Below are positions 34,549 through 43,087 of a stretch of DNA of 64,000 bases, in pieces. Origin of the DNA: Cytobacillus depressus (GTDB lineage: Bacteria; Bacillota; Bacilli; Bacillales; Cytobacillaceae); contig NZ_WBOS01000014.1 of assembly GCF_008923245.1 (NCBI RefSeq), positions 51,997 to 115,996 on the forward strand, read 5' to 3'. The position numbers were made by a program, and so were the translations under genes. The number at the start of each line of letters is the position of its first letter. Position 1 is the first letter of the stretch. The notes beneath the pieces are model-generated. The model made no database searches and had not been told where the DNA came from. It was given only the letters and a program-made list of their open reading frames with translations.

Positions 34549-34705
34549 GGAAAATCACACTATTCAATGTTCATTTTGCTCCTCTGAAGACGTAGAAAAA
34601 ATCTCATCCTTCGGAACCGCACAGTTAGTAAGGCAGTATTATTGCAGCAGTTGCAAGAGTGTCTTTGAATATATCCGCTGGCAAGAGACACATGTGAAGA
34701 AATGA
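34541..34705 (+). CDS. Small zinc-ribbon protein, detached C-terminal domain of PaaD
   Basis: A 54-residue frame that starts inside the end of paaC (ATGCATAA overlap) and stops at TGA 34703-34705. It has two CxxC pairs, CSFC (10-13) and CSSC (35-38), with SSFGTAQLVRQYYC between and FEYIRW after. This is the pattern of the PaaD C-terminal ribbon (from memory, E. coli has CPHC, SEFGST, CNSC, FDYF). So PaaD is split into two genes with paaB and paaC between them. It probably acts with the DUF59 protein in iron-site assembly. It is short enough to be missed by routine gene finding. Confidence 0.82.
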   Translation: MHKENHTIQCSFCSSEDVEKISSFGTAQLVRQYYCSSCKSVFEYIRWQETHVKK

Positions 34706-34728
34706 ATCAATGAAAGGTGCAGAATATT

Positions 34729-35589
34729 ATGGCGGAAATTAAGACGATTGGCGTAGTCGGATCAGGGACAATGGGGGCTGGGATTGTACAGCTGATTGTT
34801 CAAAGTGGATTTACAGCCCTCCTTTTCGATATTGATAAAGATACAGTAGATCGAGCGAGTGATTCGATTAAATCCAGATTAGATAGAATAGCAGAAAAAA
34901 AGAAAGCTAGTATTGAAGAAATAGAGCAGGCAAAGAAGCGGTTATGTACAACCACTGACTTACAAGAATTTTTTAAGTGCCAATTAGTGATTGAAGCTGT
35001 TCCCGAGAAGCTAGAAATTAAACGAGCGATTTTTCAACAATTAGAGAAAATTTGTTCACGTGAAACCATATTGGCAACAAACACCTCCTCTCTATCGATT
35101 ACTCAGATTTCAGGATTAATTCAAGATCCTGAACGAGTAGCTGGATTCCATTTCTTTAATCCAGCACCTATCATGCCCCTTGTTGAAGTCATCAAGGGAT
35201 TGAAAACATCAATAAACACGGTTGATACATTAGTTGGATTTGCAAAAAAACTTAACAAGAGCCCGGTCATCTGTAAAGATACGCCAGGATTTATTGTGAA
35301 TCGAGTGGCTCGTCCATTTTACAATGAGGCTTTGAGAATTATGAATGATCAAGTGGCGAGCGTTGAACAAATCGATCGCATTATGAAGAATGCGGGGAAC
35401 TTTAAAATGGGCCCATTTGAGTTGCAGGATTTAATAGGTATTGATGTGAATTTCGCGACAACACAATCAGTTTTCAGCAGCTTTCATGGTGAAGGCAGAT
35501 TTCGTCCTCATTACTATCAAGAGAGAATGGTTCAATCTGGTAGTTTAGGAAGGAAAACGGGGGGAGGGTTCTATAGCAATGAGGTCTAA
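34729..35589 (+). CDS. 3-hydroxyacyl-CoA dehydrogenase (PaaH-like)
   Basis: A 286-residue NAD-dependent dehydrogenase. The Rossmann motif is GSGTMGAGI (near 9-17), the catalytic histidine is in GFHFFNPAP, and the C-terminal domain has CKDTPGFIVNRV and NFKMGPFELQDLIG. It oxidises a 3-hydroxyacyl-CoA to the 3-oxoacyl-CoA, in this setting 3-hydroxyadipyl-CoA to 3-oxoadipyl-CoA. ATG 34729 is preferred; a GTG 12 bases earlier falls inside the AAAGG ribosome site. It overlaps the next, related gene by 11 bases. Confidence 0.92.
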   Translation: MAEIKTIGVVGSGTMGAGIVQLIVQSGFTALLFDIDKDTVDRASDSIKSRLDRIAEKKKASIEEIEQAKKRLCTTTDLQEFFKCQLVIEAVPEKLEIKRAIFQQLEKICSRETILATNTSSLSITQISGLIQDPERVAGFHFFNPAPIMPLVEVIKGLKTSINTVDTLVGFAKKLNKSPVICKDTPGFIVNRVARPFYNEALRIMNDQVASVEQIDRIMKNAGNFKMGPFELQDLIGIDVNFATTQSVFSSFHGEGRFRPHYYQERMVQSGSLGRKTGGGFYSNEV

Positions 35590-36355
35590 GAGAATTCTAG
35601 TTTCTGGAGAAAATGCCTTGGCTAAAGAACTCTTCCGTTCTTTTAAGGACTTCGGATTTGAACATGTATTTATTAATGTTTCTTCAATCGAAGGAAATAT
35701 TGATATTGCGATTGAGACCGAGAATATCGATCTAAATAGAAAGAAGCAAAACCTAAAATGTATTGAAGAACATGTAGCTTCATCAACACCGATTTTAACG
35801 ACTTCACTTAGAATTACTGCTACCGAAGCAGCATCTTGGCTATTACATCCGGAAAGAATAATTGGGTTTGGAACTTTTTCAAATTTTAAGGATGGAAATC
35901 TAATCGAGGTTGCATCATCTTTACAGTCCGAGCCTCACTATTTGAATGTAGTTGAAGCTTTGTTTAGTGAAATTGGTTTGGGCATAGAAGTGGTGGAGGA
36001 TGAGGTTGGTCTTGTTTTTCCGCGAATTTTATCGTTAATCATCAATGAAGCCGCTTTTGCATTAACTGAGGGTACAGCATCAGTCCAGGATATTGATGAA
36101 GCAATGAAAAAAGGGACGAATTATCCGATGGGGCCCTTAGAATGGGCAGAGAAAATTGGTTTGGAAGATGTGTACGCCGTATTAACTGGTTTGTATCACC
36201 AATATGGGGAAGAGAGATATCGACCTTCCCCTCTGATCAGAAAGTTGATACATGCCGGTTGGGCTGGTGGCGCTAATGAAAGAGGCTTTTACTATTATCA
36301 AAACTATAAAGCAAGGGAGTATTCGATATGCGGAGCTAGGATTTTAACAACATAA
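35579..36355 (+). CDS. 3-hydroxyacyl-CoA dehydrogenase-like protein lacking NAD and catalytic motifs
   Basis: A 258-residue homologue of the preceding enzyme. The glycine-rich NAD motif is replaced by SGENALAKEL, and where active enzymes have GFHFFNP this one has GFGTFSN, so the catalytic histidine is gone. The C-terminal domain is well kept (NEAAFALTEG, NYPMGPLEWAEKIGL). It is probably a pseudo-enzyme that pairs with the active dehydrogenase, comparable to the extra C-terminal repeat in long PaaH proteins, or has another role. The last 15 residues look unlike the family, and no thiolase gene follows. Confidence 0.85.
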   Translation: MRSKRILVSGENALAKELFRSFKDFGFEHVFINVSSIEGNIDIAIETENIDLNRKKQNLKCIEEHVASSTPILTTSLRITATEAASWLLHPERIIGFGTFSNFKDGNLIEVASSLQSEPHYLNVVEALFSEIGLGIEVVEDEVGLVFPRILSLIINEAAFALTEGTASVQDIDEAMKKGTNYPMGPLEWAEKIGLEDVYAVLTGLYHQYGEERYRPSPLIRKLIHAGWAGGANERGFYYYQNYKAREYSICGARILTT

Positions 36356-36463
36356 GTCCATGAAATGCAGGAGCGAGACTGCAGATATGGATTAGCCTTT
36401 ATGTGTATCGGGGTTGGACAAGGAAATTCAACGATTATAAAGAAATTATAAGGTGGAGACAGA

Positions 36464-37942
36464 ATGTTAAAAGATACTTATCAATTATTCATTAATGGCG
36501 AATACACAAATAGTAGCAATGAACAATTTTTTGAAACGCATAATCCAGCAACTGGTGAGGTATTAGCAAGGGTTGCAAAAGCGACAAAAGAGGATGTTGA
36601 TCGAGCTGTTGCTGCTGCTAGAACAGCATTTGAATCTGGGAAATGGCCGAAGCAGCCAGCTGCCAAAAGAGCAAGGCTTCTTAATAAAATCGCTACAATT
36701 ATGAGAGAACGCTTTAACGAACTTGTTGAAGCTGAGGTCCTAAATAGTGGAAAAACGGTTGCCGCTGCTCAAGGACAAATCACACAGGCCATTGAAGATT
36801 TTGAGTTTTATGCAGGTGCGATTACAACATTTGGCGGGCGTACAAATCCGATGCCAAATGGTTTCTTCAACTATACACTTAAGGAACCGGTTGGCGTATG
36901 TGCCCAAATTATTCCTTGGAACTATCCATTTATGATGGCTGCATGGAAGATTGCTCCAGCATTAGCGGCTGGATGTACGGTTATTCTTAAGCCAGCTAGT
37001 TACACACCAATTACGGCATTTATGATGGCGGATATTTGCCATGAAGCAGGGGTTCCAGAAGGGGTATTAAATGTAATTACCGGCAGTGGATCTGAAATAG
37101 GACCGTATTTAACAGAACACCCTGATGTTGATAAAGTTGCCTTTACTGGAGAAACGGAAACAGGCAAAGATATTATGGCAAAAGCCTCTGAAACATTAAA
37201 ACGCGTAACACTTGAATTAGGAGGGAAATCCGCAAATATCGTCTTCGATGATTGCGATATTGACGGAGCTGTGGCCGGTTCAATTTTTGGCATTTTCTAT
37301 AACACAGGTCAATCTTGTGAAGCTCGTTCAAGGCTTTTTGTTCACGAGAACATATATGATGAATTTATAGAAAAGTTTATTGAAAAATCGAAAAAACTTG
37401 TAGTAGGAGACCCATTTAATAAAGCGACACATATGGGGGCATTAATCTCTAAAAGCCATGAGGACGTTGTAGATGGCTATGTAAAAATTGCGATTGAAGA
37501 AGGTGGGGAAATCCTCTATGGAGGCAAACGCCCAGAGGGTCCAGAATTTGATAAAGGTTATTGGTACATGCCAACGATTATCGGAAACGTAACGAATGAT
37601 ATGAGGATTTCTCAAGAGGAAGTATTCGGACCAGTTGTCGTTGTTATGAAATTTAAAGATGAAAAGGAAGTAGTAAAACAAGCGAATGATTCTATTTTTG
37701 GACTAGGCTCAGCTGTTTGGACGAAAGATCACGGAAAGGCACATCGGGTTGCATCAAGTTTGAGAGCTGGAATCGTTATGGTAAATAACCCGATATCCGC
37801 ATTCCCAGGCACTCCGTTTGGCGGATACAAACAATCCGGTTTTGGGAGAGAATTATGTATCGAAACATTGGATTTATATACAGAAACAAAGAGTGTCGTC
37901 TCTTATATTGGTGAAAGACCATTGAATATTTTCGGAATTTAG
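36464..37942 (+). CDS. NAD(P)-dependent aldehyde dehydrogenase
   Basis: A 492-residue aldehyde dehydrogenase with all key sites: IIPWNYPF, the general base in LELGGKSA, the nucleophile in NTGQSCEA, and EEVFGPVV near the C-terminus. It is of the betaine/phenylacetaldehyde dehydrogenase type, not the bifunctional PaaZ type. In CoA-dependent ring cleavage a semialdehyde-CoA must be oxidised right after ring opening (the PaaZ aldehyde domain or BoxD step), and this gene lies exactly between the paa operon and the second crotonase. That role is inference. GGTGGA precedes the ATG. Confidence 0.92.
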   Translation: MLKDTYQLFINGEYTNSSNEQFFETHNPATGEVLARVAKATKEDVDRAVAAARTAFESGKWPKQPAAKRARLLNKIATIMRERFNELVEAEVLNSGKTVAAAQGQITQAIEDFEFYAGAITTFGGRTNPMPNGFFNYTLKEPVGVCAQIIPWNYPFMMAAWKIAPALAAGCTVILKPASYTPITAFMMADICHEAGVPEGVLNVITGSGSEIGPYLTEHPDVDKVAFTGETETGKDIMAKASETLKRVTLELGGKSANIVFDDCDIDGAVAGSIFGIFYNTGQSCEARSRLFVHENIYDEFIEKFIEKSKKLVVGDPFNKATHMGALISKSHEDVVDGYVKIAIEEGGEILYGGKRPEGPEFDKGYWYMPTIIGNVTNDMRISQEEVFGPVVVVMKFKDEKEVVKQANDSIFGLGSAVWTKDHGKAHRVASSLRAGIVMVNNPISAFPGTPFGGYKQSGFGRELCIETLDLYTETKSVVSYIGERPLNIFGI

Positions 37943-37997
37943 GCATTTATCACTATATTCACAATGAAAACATTTTTTTGACAAAAAGGGGAGTAAA

Positions 37998-38798
37998 ATG
38001 ATGACAACAGCCAAATTAGCAACTAAAACATTAACGGTAAAAAAAGAAAATGGAATCGCTGAGGTGCATATTCACGTTAATAAAACAAACTCCTATGATC
38101 TTGATTATTACCAGGAGTTAAATGCAGCAATTGATGATATTCGATTTGATAACGACATTAAAGTAGCTGTATTAATGAGTGACATGCCTAAATTTTTCTC
38201 AGCAGGTGCGAACATTCACTTCCTAAAAGCTGCGGATCCGCGTTTTAAAACGCAATTCTGCTTGTTCTGTAATGAAACATTAGATAAAATCGCACGCTCA
38301 CCACAAGTATGGATTGCTTGTCTAGAAGGACATACAGTTGGTGGTGGTTTAGAAATGGCTTTAGCATGTGATCTACGTTTTATGGGGGATCAAGCAGGAA
38401 AAATTGGTTTACCTGAAATTACGTTAGGTGTATTGGCTGGTACTGGCGGAACACAACGATTAGCTCGCCAAGTTGGCCATTCAAAAGCGCTTGATTTAAA
38501 CCTGACTGGTGAAACATTATCACCTGATGAAGCACTTAGAATTAATCTTGTAGATCGAGTTTATCCTCAGGAAGAAGTCCGTGAAAAAACGCTAGAATAT
38601 GCAAGGGTAATTGCGAGCAGTGCTACATATGCTGCTTCTAATATAAAACTTTCGATCATGAATGGAAAAGAAATGCCGCTTAATGCAGCTATTCGATATG
38701 AGGGAGAGCTGCAAAACCTATTGTTCCGCTCTCAAGATGCACAAGAAGGATTAAGTGCATTTATTGAAAAACGTGAAGCGGATTGGAAAGGGATCTAA
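37998..38798 (+). CDS. Crotonase-family enoyl-CoA hydratase/isomerase, copy 2
   Basis: A 266-residue crotonase nearly identical to the product of the gene at 27895 (about 28 changes, chiefly at the first 12 residues and between 180 and 210). FFSAGANI, GGGLE, GLPE and GTGGTQRLARQ are all kept. Codon choice differs often at unchanged amino acids, so the duplication is not recent and both copies appear functional. GGGGAG precedes the start. It stands between the aldehyde dehydrogenase and the benzoate-CoA ligase, which supports a step close to ring opening. Confidence 0.9.
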   Translation: MMTTAKLATKTLTVKKENGIAEVHIHVNKTNSYDLDYYQELNAAIDDIRFDNDIKVAVLMSDMPKFFSAGANIHFLKAADPRFKTQFCLFCNETLDKIARSPQVWIACLEGHTVGGGLEMALACDLRFMGDQAGKIGLPEITLGVLAGTGGTQRLARQVGHSKALDLNLTGETLSPDEALRINLVDRVYPQEEVREKTLEYARVIASSATYAASNIKLSIMNGKEMPLNAAIRYEGELQNLLFRSQDAQEGLSAFIEKREADWKGI

Positions 38799-38808
38799 TA
38801 AAAAGTGT

Positions 38809-38846
38809 GAGGTACGGGTTTGTTAAAGCCGGTACCTCATAAATAT
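38809..38846 (+). terminator. Hairpin after crotonase copy 2
   Basis: TGAGGTAC (38809-38816) pairs with GTACCTCA (38832-38839) around a loop, with only a short TAAAT tail. It may attenuate transcription into the ligase gene. Confidence 0.45.
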
Positions 38847-38866
38847 TAGTCTGAGGGGGCCAAATA

Positions 38867-40444
38867 ATGATCGAAACTACCATTCAATATAAAGGATTAA
38901 AAGAACATTATAATTCTTCCTATCGCTTTATAGAAGAAATTGTTCAAAAGGGATTAGGGAACAAAGTTGCCATTTATTGTGATGATGAAAAAGTAACGTA
39001 TCAAGAACTACTCTCACGTGTGAACCAGTTTGGAAACGCCCTCAAGAATATTGGTATAGAACCTGAAAACAGAATGTTGATAGTTACATATGATACCCCC
39101 GAATTTGTCGTTTCATTTTTTGGTGCGATAAAAATGGGTGCTATACCTATTCCTGTGAATACAATGATGACCCATGATGATTTTGAATATTTCCTAAACA
39201 ATAGCCGTGCAAGGATACTAGTTATTCATGAAGACTTTTGGAAGAAAATAGAGAATAATAGAGATCGTTTTATATTCCTTAAACATGTTATTGTAATCGG
39301 TCAAGAAAAGAATAGTGAAAAAGAGATTGTTCATTTTCAAGATTTCATTAAGGATTCTTCGGACCAACTAGAAGCATTTAAAACAACTTTCGAAGACCCA
39401 GCCTTTTGGCTTTACAGCTCTGGAAGTACAGGAAATCCAAAAGGGGTCGTTCATCTGCAACGAAGCATGGAAAGTGCCTTTAATAACTACGCGAAACAAA
39501 TTCTGAATATTAGTGAAAATGATATTGCATTTTCAGCCTCAAAGCTTTTCTTTGCCTATGGACTAGGAAATGGAATGTATTTTCCTTTAGGCGCGGGTGG
39601 GTCGACTATCCTATTAAAAGATCGACCGACTCCTGATAAAGTATTAGAAACGATTGTGAAGTACAAACCGACAATCTTTTTTGGAGTGCCTACATTATTC
39701 GGGTCGATTATTAATCAAGTTGAGAAAACAGGTGTGATTCCTGATTTGTCTTCCGTCAGAATATGTGTGTCGGCCGGGGAAGCACTCCCAGCTACCTTTA
39801 TTAATAAATGGAAAGAATTATTTAATATTGATATTTTAGATGGGATTGGTTTAACTGAAGCTTTACACATATTTTTATCCAATAGGATAGGAGATATTAA
39901 GCCTGGGAGTACAGGCAAGGTTGTACCAGGCTATGAAGCAAAAATTTTAAATGAAAATCAACAGACTGTTTCGGCAAATGAAATTGGCGATTTAGTCATT
40001 AAAGGAGAAAGCCTATCCGCGGGTTATTGGTGTAATATTGCCGAAAATCACCGAAAATTCCATGGAGAATGGATGTATACAGGTGATAAATATTACCAAG
40101 ATGAAGAAGGTGATTTTTGGTACTGTGGACGTTCTGACGATATGTTAAAAGTTGGAGGGATATGGGTTTCTCCTGTTGAAATTGAAGCAACATTACTCCA
40201 TCATAAGCAGGTTCTTGAAGTGGCAGTTGTCGGAGCTAAAAATGAAAACGGTCTCATTTTCCCGAAAGCATTTGTTGTATTGAAAGATGGTGTTGAACCA
40301 ACAGAAAGCTTAAATGAAGAGCTGAAACTTTTTGTAAAACAAAATTTAGCACCTTATAAATATCCTAGAGTAATTATCTTCATTTCGGAATTACCAAAAA
40401 CCGCAACCGGTAAAATTCAACGCTTTAGATTAAAGCTAGAATAA
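38867..40444 (+). CDS. Benzoate-CoA ligase-family enzyme
   Basis: A 525-residue adenylate-forming enzyme. The phosphate loop is YSSGSTGNPKGVVH, the aryl-binding region FSASKLFFAYGLGNG and the A5 block GIGLTEALHIFLSN match the benzoate-CoA ligase subfamily (BclA/BadA), the hinge is YCGRSDDMLKVGG, and the catalytic lysine is in PKTATGKIQR. It activates benzoate or a close analogue to the CoA ester with ATP in the cytosol. It is not a PaaK-type phenylacetate ligase, which has a different shorter sequence. The gene is followed by a terminator and then a second Liv-type importer. Substituted benzoates remain possible. Confidence 0.9.
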   Translation: MIETTIQYKGLKEHYNSSYRFIEEIVQKGLGNKVAIYCDDEKVTYQELLSRVNQFGNALKNIGIEPENRMLIVTYDTPEFVVSFFGAIKMGAIPIPVNTMMTHDDFEYFLNNSRARILVIHEDFWKKIENNRDRFIFLKHVIVIGQEKNSEKEIVHFQDFIKDSSDQLEAFKTTFEDPAFWLYSSGSTGNPKGVVHLQRSMESAFNNYAKQILNISENDIAFSASKLFFAYGLGNGMYFPLGAGGSTILLKDRPTPDKVLETIVKYKPTIFFGVPTLFGSIINQVEKTGVIPDLSSVRICVSAGEALPATFINKWKELFNIDILDGIGLTEALHIFLSNRIGDIKPGSTGKVVPGYEAKILNENQQTVSANEIGDLVIKGESLSAGYWCNIAENHRKFHGEWMYTGDKYYQDEEGDFWYCGRSDDMLKVGGIWVSPVEIEATLLHHKQVLEVAVVGAKNENGLIFPKAFVVLKDGVEPTESLNEELKLFVKQNLAPYKYPRVIIFISELPKTATGKIQRFRLKLE

Positions 40445-40467
40445 ATAACTTTTATGAATTAATCCCC

Positions 40468-40500
40468 AATAGCCAGTTTGACTGGCTATTTTCTTTTTTT
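40468..40500 (+). terminator. Terminator after the benzoate-CoA ligase
   Basis: A perfect ten-base stem AATAGCCAGT/ACTGGCTATT (40468-40477, 40481-40490) with a TTG loop followed by TTCTTTTTTT. Confidence 0.9.
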
Positions 40501-40914
40501 GAAAAACGCGCTTATTAGTATCTATTAAATAAATCAGTATCAAGGTGAAAAGATACATATAAATGACGAAGGGTAAAAAAACATATTTTGTTTCGAAGAA
40601 GGCAAATAAAGCAATATAGGTTTTTCTCATCAAGCAAAAATGGAAAGTGTATATGAGTGAGCACAATATATCCTGTAATAAACGGAATATCTGTCTTTAG
40701 ATATATCAATTACTTTAGAACAATATGTTTTTATTCACCTAAAATTAAATTTCTCTTGTCCAATTTTCTGTCTTATTTATTATGTTTTAGTTCCGAAAGG
40801 TTAAAATATGTATTGATAATTTACAATATTACGATTATAATAATCTTTGAAATATTCAAAAAATGTGGAGGTGTTTGTCAAGATAGCGTTTACATTAATA
40901 ATAGGAGGGTTAAT
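40501..40914 (+). promoter_or_regulatory. Promoter region of the second Liv-type operon
   Basis: About 410 gene-free bases. A clear promoter, TTGATA (40813-40818), 17 bases, TATAAT (40836-40841), lies 74 bases before the binding-protein start. AGATAGCGTTTACA at 40881-40894 resembles a cre site with two mismatches in the left half, placed downstream of the start point where CcpA roadblock sites occur. AGGAGGG precedes the ATG. Confidence 0.65.
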
Positions 40915-42138
40915 ATGAGAAAGTTTACAAGAAACTGGTTTATTTTGATCGTTTGCATTCTTCTACTATCAGCTTGTAGTTCAGGTGCTATTAACACTGC
41001 GACAAAATCAGATGATAAGGGTAAAAAAGAAAATGATAGTGCTGATCAAACTATTAAAATAGGTGCTCTACTGCCGGCTACTGGTGTCTATGCTTCACTT
41101 GGAGAAAATGTTAACAATGGAATGGAGCTTTATTTCGAGGAACATAACTGGGAAGTAGCGGGAAAGAAAATTGAGATCGTTCATGAAGATTCAGAGGCTG
41201 ATCCACAAGTCTCATTAAGAAAGCTTAGAAAGATGATTGAACAAGATAAAATCGATATTTTAACGGGACCAATTAGTACGGCAGTTGCTTATGCGATTCG
41301 CGATGACGTGGATAAAAACAAACTTCCATTTCTTGTTTCCCATGCTGGAGGAAACGATTTAACTAGAAGCAAACGCAGTGATTATATTTGGCGTTCATCC
41401 TTCAGTTCATGGCAAATCGGCCATTCTATGGGCCAATGGGCCTTTAATAACGTAGGGAAAAAAATCTATCTAACAGCAGCTGACTATGCATTTGGTCATG
41501 AAGTCGTCGAAGCATTTAAGGAAGCGTATACAAATGCTGGCGGTGAAATTGTTGATGAAGTATATCCGCCGCTAGGAAATAATGACTACTCCTCGTATCT
41601 TGGAAAAATGAACAGAGACGATATTGATGGAATCTATGCTTTCTTTGCTGGAAGTGATGCTGTCCGTTTTGTACAACAGTATGAACAATATGGATTGAAA
41701 GGGAAAATTCCATTGATAGGATCAGGATGGCTCGTTGCAGAGGATGTTCGTCCACAGCAAGGCAACGCTCCTGAAGGAATCAAATCTTCTATATTCTGGG
41801 ATTACAGTTTAGAAACTGAAGAAAATAAAAAGTTTGTTGAAGCATATGAAAAGAAATTCAATAAACGACCAAGTATTGAATCCCTAGAGGGATATGATGC
41901 AGCTGCAATTATGGCAAAAGCGATTGAATCATTAAATGGAGATGTTTCCGATCCCACAAAGATCGTTGAACAAATTTCATCTGTTGAGCTTATTAGCCCG
42001 AGAGGCCTTATTAAATTTGACAAAGACACACATCATGTCATTCAGGATCTTTATATTGTAGAAACAGTAGTAGTAGATGGATCTACTGAAAATAAAGTAA
42101 TTGATACGATATCTCAAGTTGTTGATCCAGGTAAATAA
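40915..42138 (+). CDS. ABC transporter substrate-binding lipoprotein, LivK type (second Liv system)
   Basis: A 407-residue binding protein. It begins MRKFTRNW, has a signal peptide with lipobox LLSAC (Cys21), a charged linker, and then IKIGALLPATGVYASLGENV, the start of the type I binding fold. The start at 40915 is set by the adjacent AGGAGGG and the signal peptide; the frame is open for 86 codons further upstream without any such signal. Next to a benzoate-CoA ligase and a benzoate symporter, the ligand is probably an aromatic carboxylate, as for known Liv-like aromatic acid importers in Rhodopseudomonas. That assignment is inference. Confidence 0.92.
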   Translation: MRKFTRNWFILIVCILLLSACSSGAINTATKSDDKGKKENDSADQTIKIGALLPATGVYASLGENVNNGMELYFEEHNWEVAGKKIEIVHEDSEADPQVSLRKLRKMIEQDKIDILTGPISTAVAYAIRDDVDKNKLPFLVSHAGGNDLTRSKRSDYIWRSSFSSWQIGHSMGQWAFNNVGKKIYLTAADYAFGHEVVEAFKEAYTNAGGEIVDEVYPPLGNNDYSSYLGKMNRDDIDGIYAFFAGSDAVRFVQQYEQYGLKGKIPLIGSGWLVAEDVRPQQGNAPEGIKSSIFWDYSLETEENKKFVEAYEKKFNKRPSIESLEGYDAAAIMAKAIESLNGDVSDPTKIVEQISSVELISPRGLIKFDKDTHHVIQDLYIVETVVVDGSTENKVIDTISQVVDPGK

Positions 42139-42151
42139 TAAATGCTTTTGG

Positions 42152-42179
42152 AAAGAGGCAAATTTTGAGTTGCCTCTTT
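42152..42179 (+). other. Intercistronic hairpin between the second livK-type and livH-type genes
   Basis: A perfect ten-base stem AAAGAGGCAA/TTGCCTCTTT (42152-42161, 42170-42179) with an eight-base loop. As in the tct and first Liv operons it directly follows the binding-protein gene. Confidence 0.7.
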
Positions 42180-42223
42180 CTTATAATCTAAATGAAGATT
42201 AGTGATAAAAGGGGGGTAAAAAA

Positions 42224-43087
42224 TTGAGTACGTTGTTCCTACAGATGATGAATGCTTTAAGCTACGGATTTCTTCTTTTTCTTATTACATGCGGAATTAG
42301 TCTAGTATTTGGCATTCTAGGTGTATTGAATTTAGCTCATGGCTCATTGTATGTATTAGGTTCGTATGTTGGGTTCTCAATCATTATGAAATCAGGATTG
42401 CCATTTTGGTTTGCTTTGCTGGTCGTTCCATTTGTGATAGCCATAATTGGATTAATAATCGAAATTATTTTACTCCGTCCGACATATAAACTGGGGCATC
42501 TGTCGCAAGTCTTGTTAACATTTGGGCTAGCTTATATTTTTCACGATCTTTTTTCAATTATTTGGGGGAAGAATATTTTGGCCGTGAGTCCTCCTGAGAT
42601 CTTAAACCATTCGGTAGAAATGATGGGGTATATGATTCCCGCATATCGTCTTGCATTAATAGCAATCGGCTGTGTCATTGCCATTTTACTATGGTATACA
42701 CAAGAAAAAACAAAATGGGGAGCTGTTATTCGGGCGGGGCTATCCGATAAAGAAATGGTTGGCGGATTAGGAGTGAATATTCACTTAGTCTTTACATTAG
42801 TCTTTTTCTTTGGCAGTTTACTGGCTGGTTTAGGAGGAGTCCTTGGATCACCAGTGCTTGGAATGTATCCAGGAATGGAGTTTCAAATTCTTATTCTCTC
42901 GCTAGTTGTTCTCGTAGTAGGGGGGCTTGGATCAGTTACTGGAACGTTTGTTGCAAGTTTGCTTGTAGGCTTTGTTGAAACATTCAGCCGCTTTTTTGTT
43001 CCTGAGCTTAGTTTAATTATTACATTTGCACTAATGGCAGTCGTATTAGTAGTCCGCCCGCAAGGTTTAGTAGGGAGGAGAATATAA
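42224..43087 (+). CDS. ABC transporter permease, LivH type
   Basis: A 287-residue membrane protein of the LivH family: ALSYGFLLFLITCGISLVFG at the start, GVLNLAHGSLYVLG near 37, and the coupling helix region RAGLSDKEMVGGLGVNI near 170. It starts at TTG 42224 behind AAGGGGGG. It abuts the LivM-type gene (TAA then ATG at 43088). It forms half of the importer channel. Confidence 0.92.
   Translation: MSTLFLQMMNALSYGFLLFLITCGISLVFGILGVLNLAHGSLYVLGSYVGFSIIMKSGLPFWFALLVVPFVIAIIGLIIEIILLRPTYKLGHLSQVLLTFGLAYIFHDLFSIIWGKNILAVSPPEILNHSVEMMGYMIPAYRLALIAIGCVIAILLWYTQEKTKWGAVIRAGLSDKEMVGGLGVNIHLVFTLVFFFGSLLAGLGGVLGSPVLGMYPGMEFQILILSLVVLVVGGLGSVTGTFVASLLVGFVETFSRFFVPELSLIITFALMAVVLVVRPQGLVGRRI

Noticed and set aside
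27895..38798. Calling the crotonases BoxC
   Set aside because: BoxC is a much longer protein of about 550 residues. Only the fold and context fit, so the role is left as a hypothesis.
40657..40914. An 86-codon N-terminal extension of the second LivK-type protein
   Set aside because: A promoter, ribosome site, signal peptide and lipobox all point to the start at 40915.
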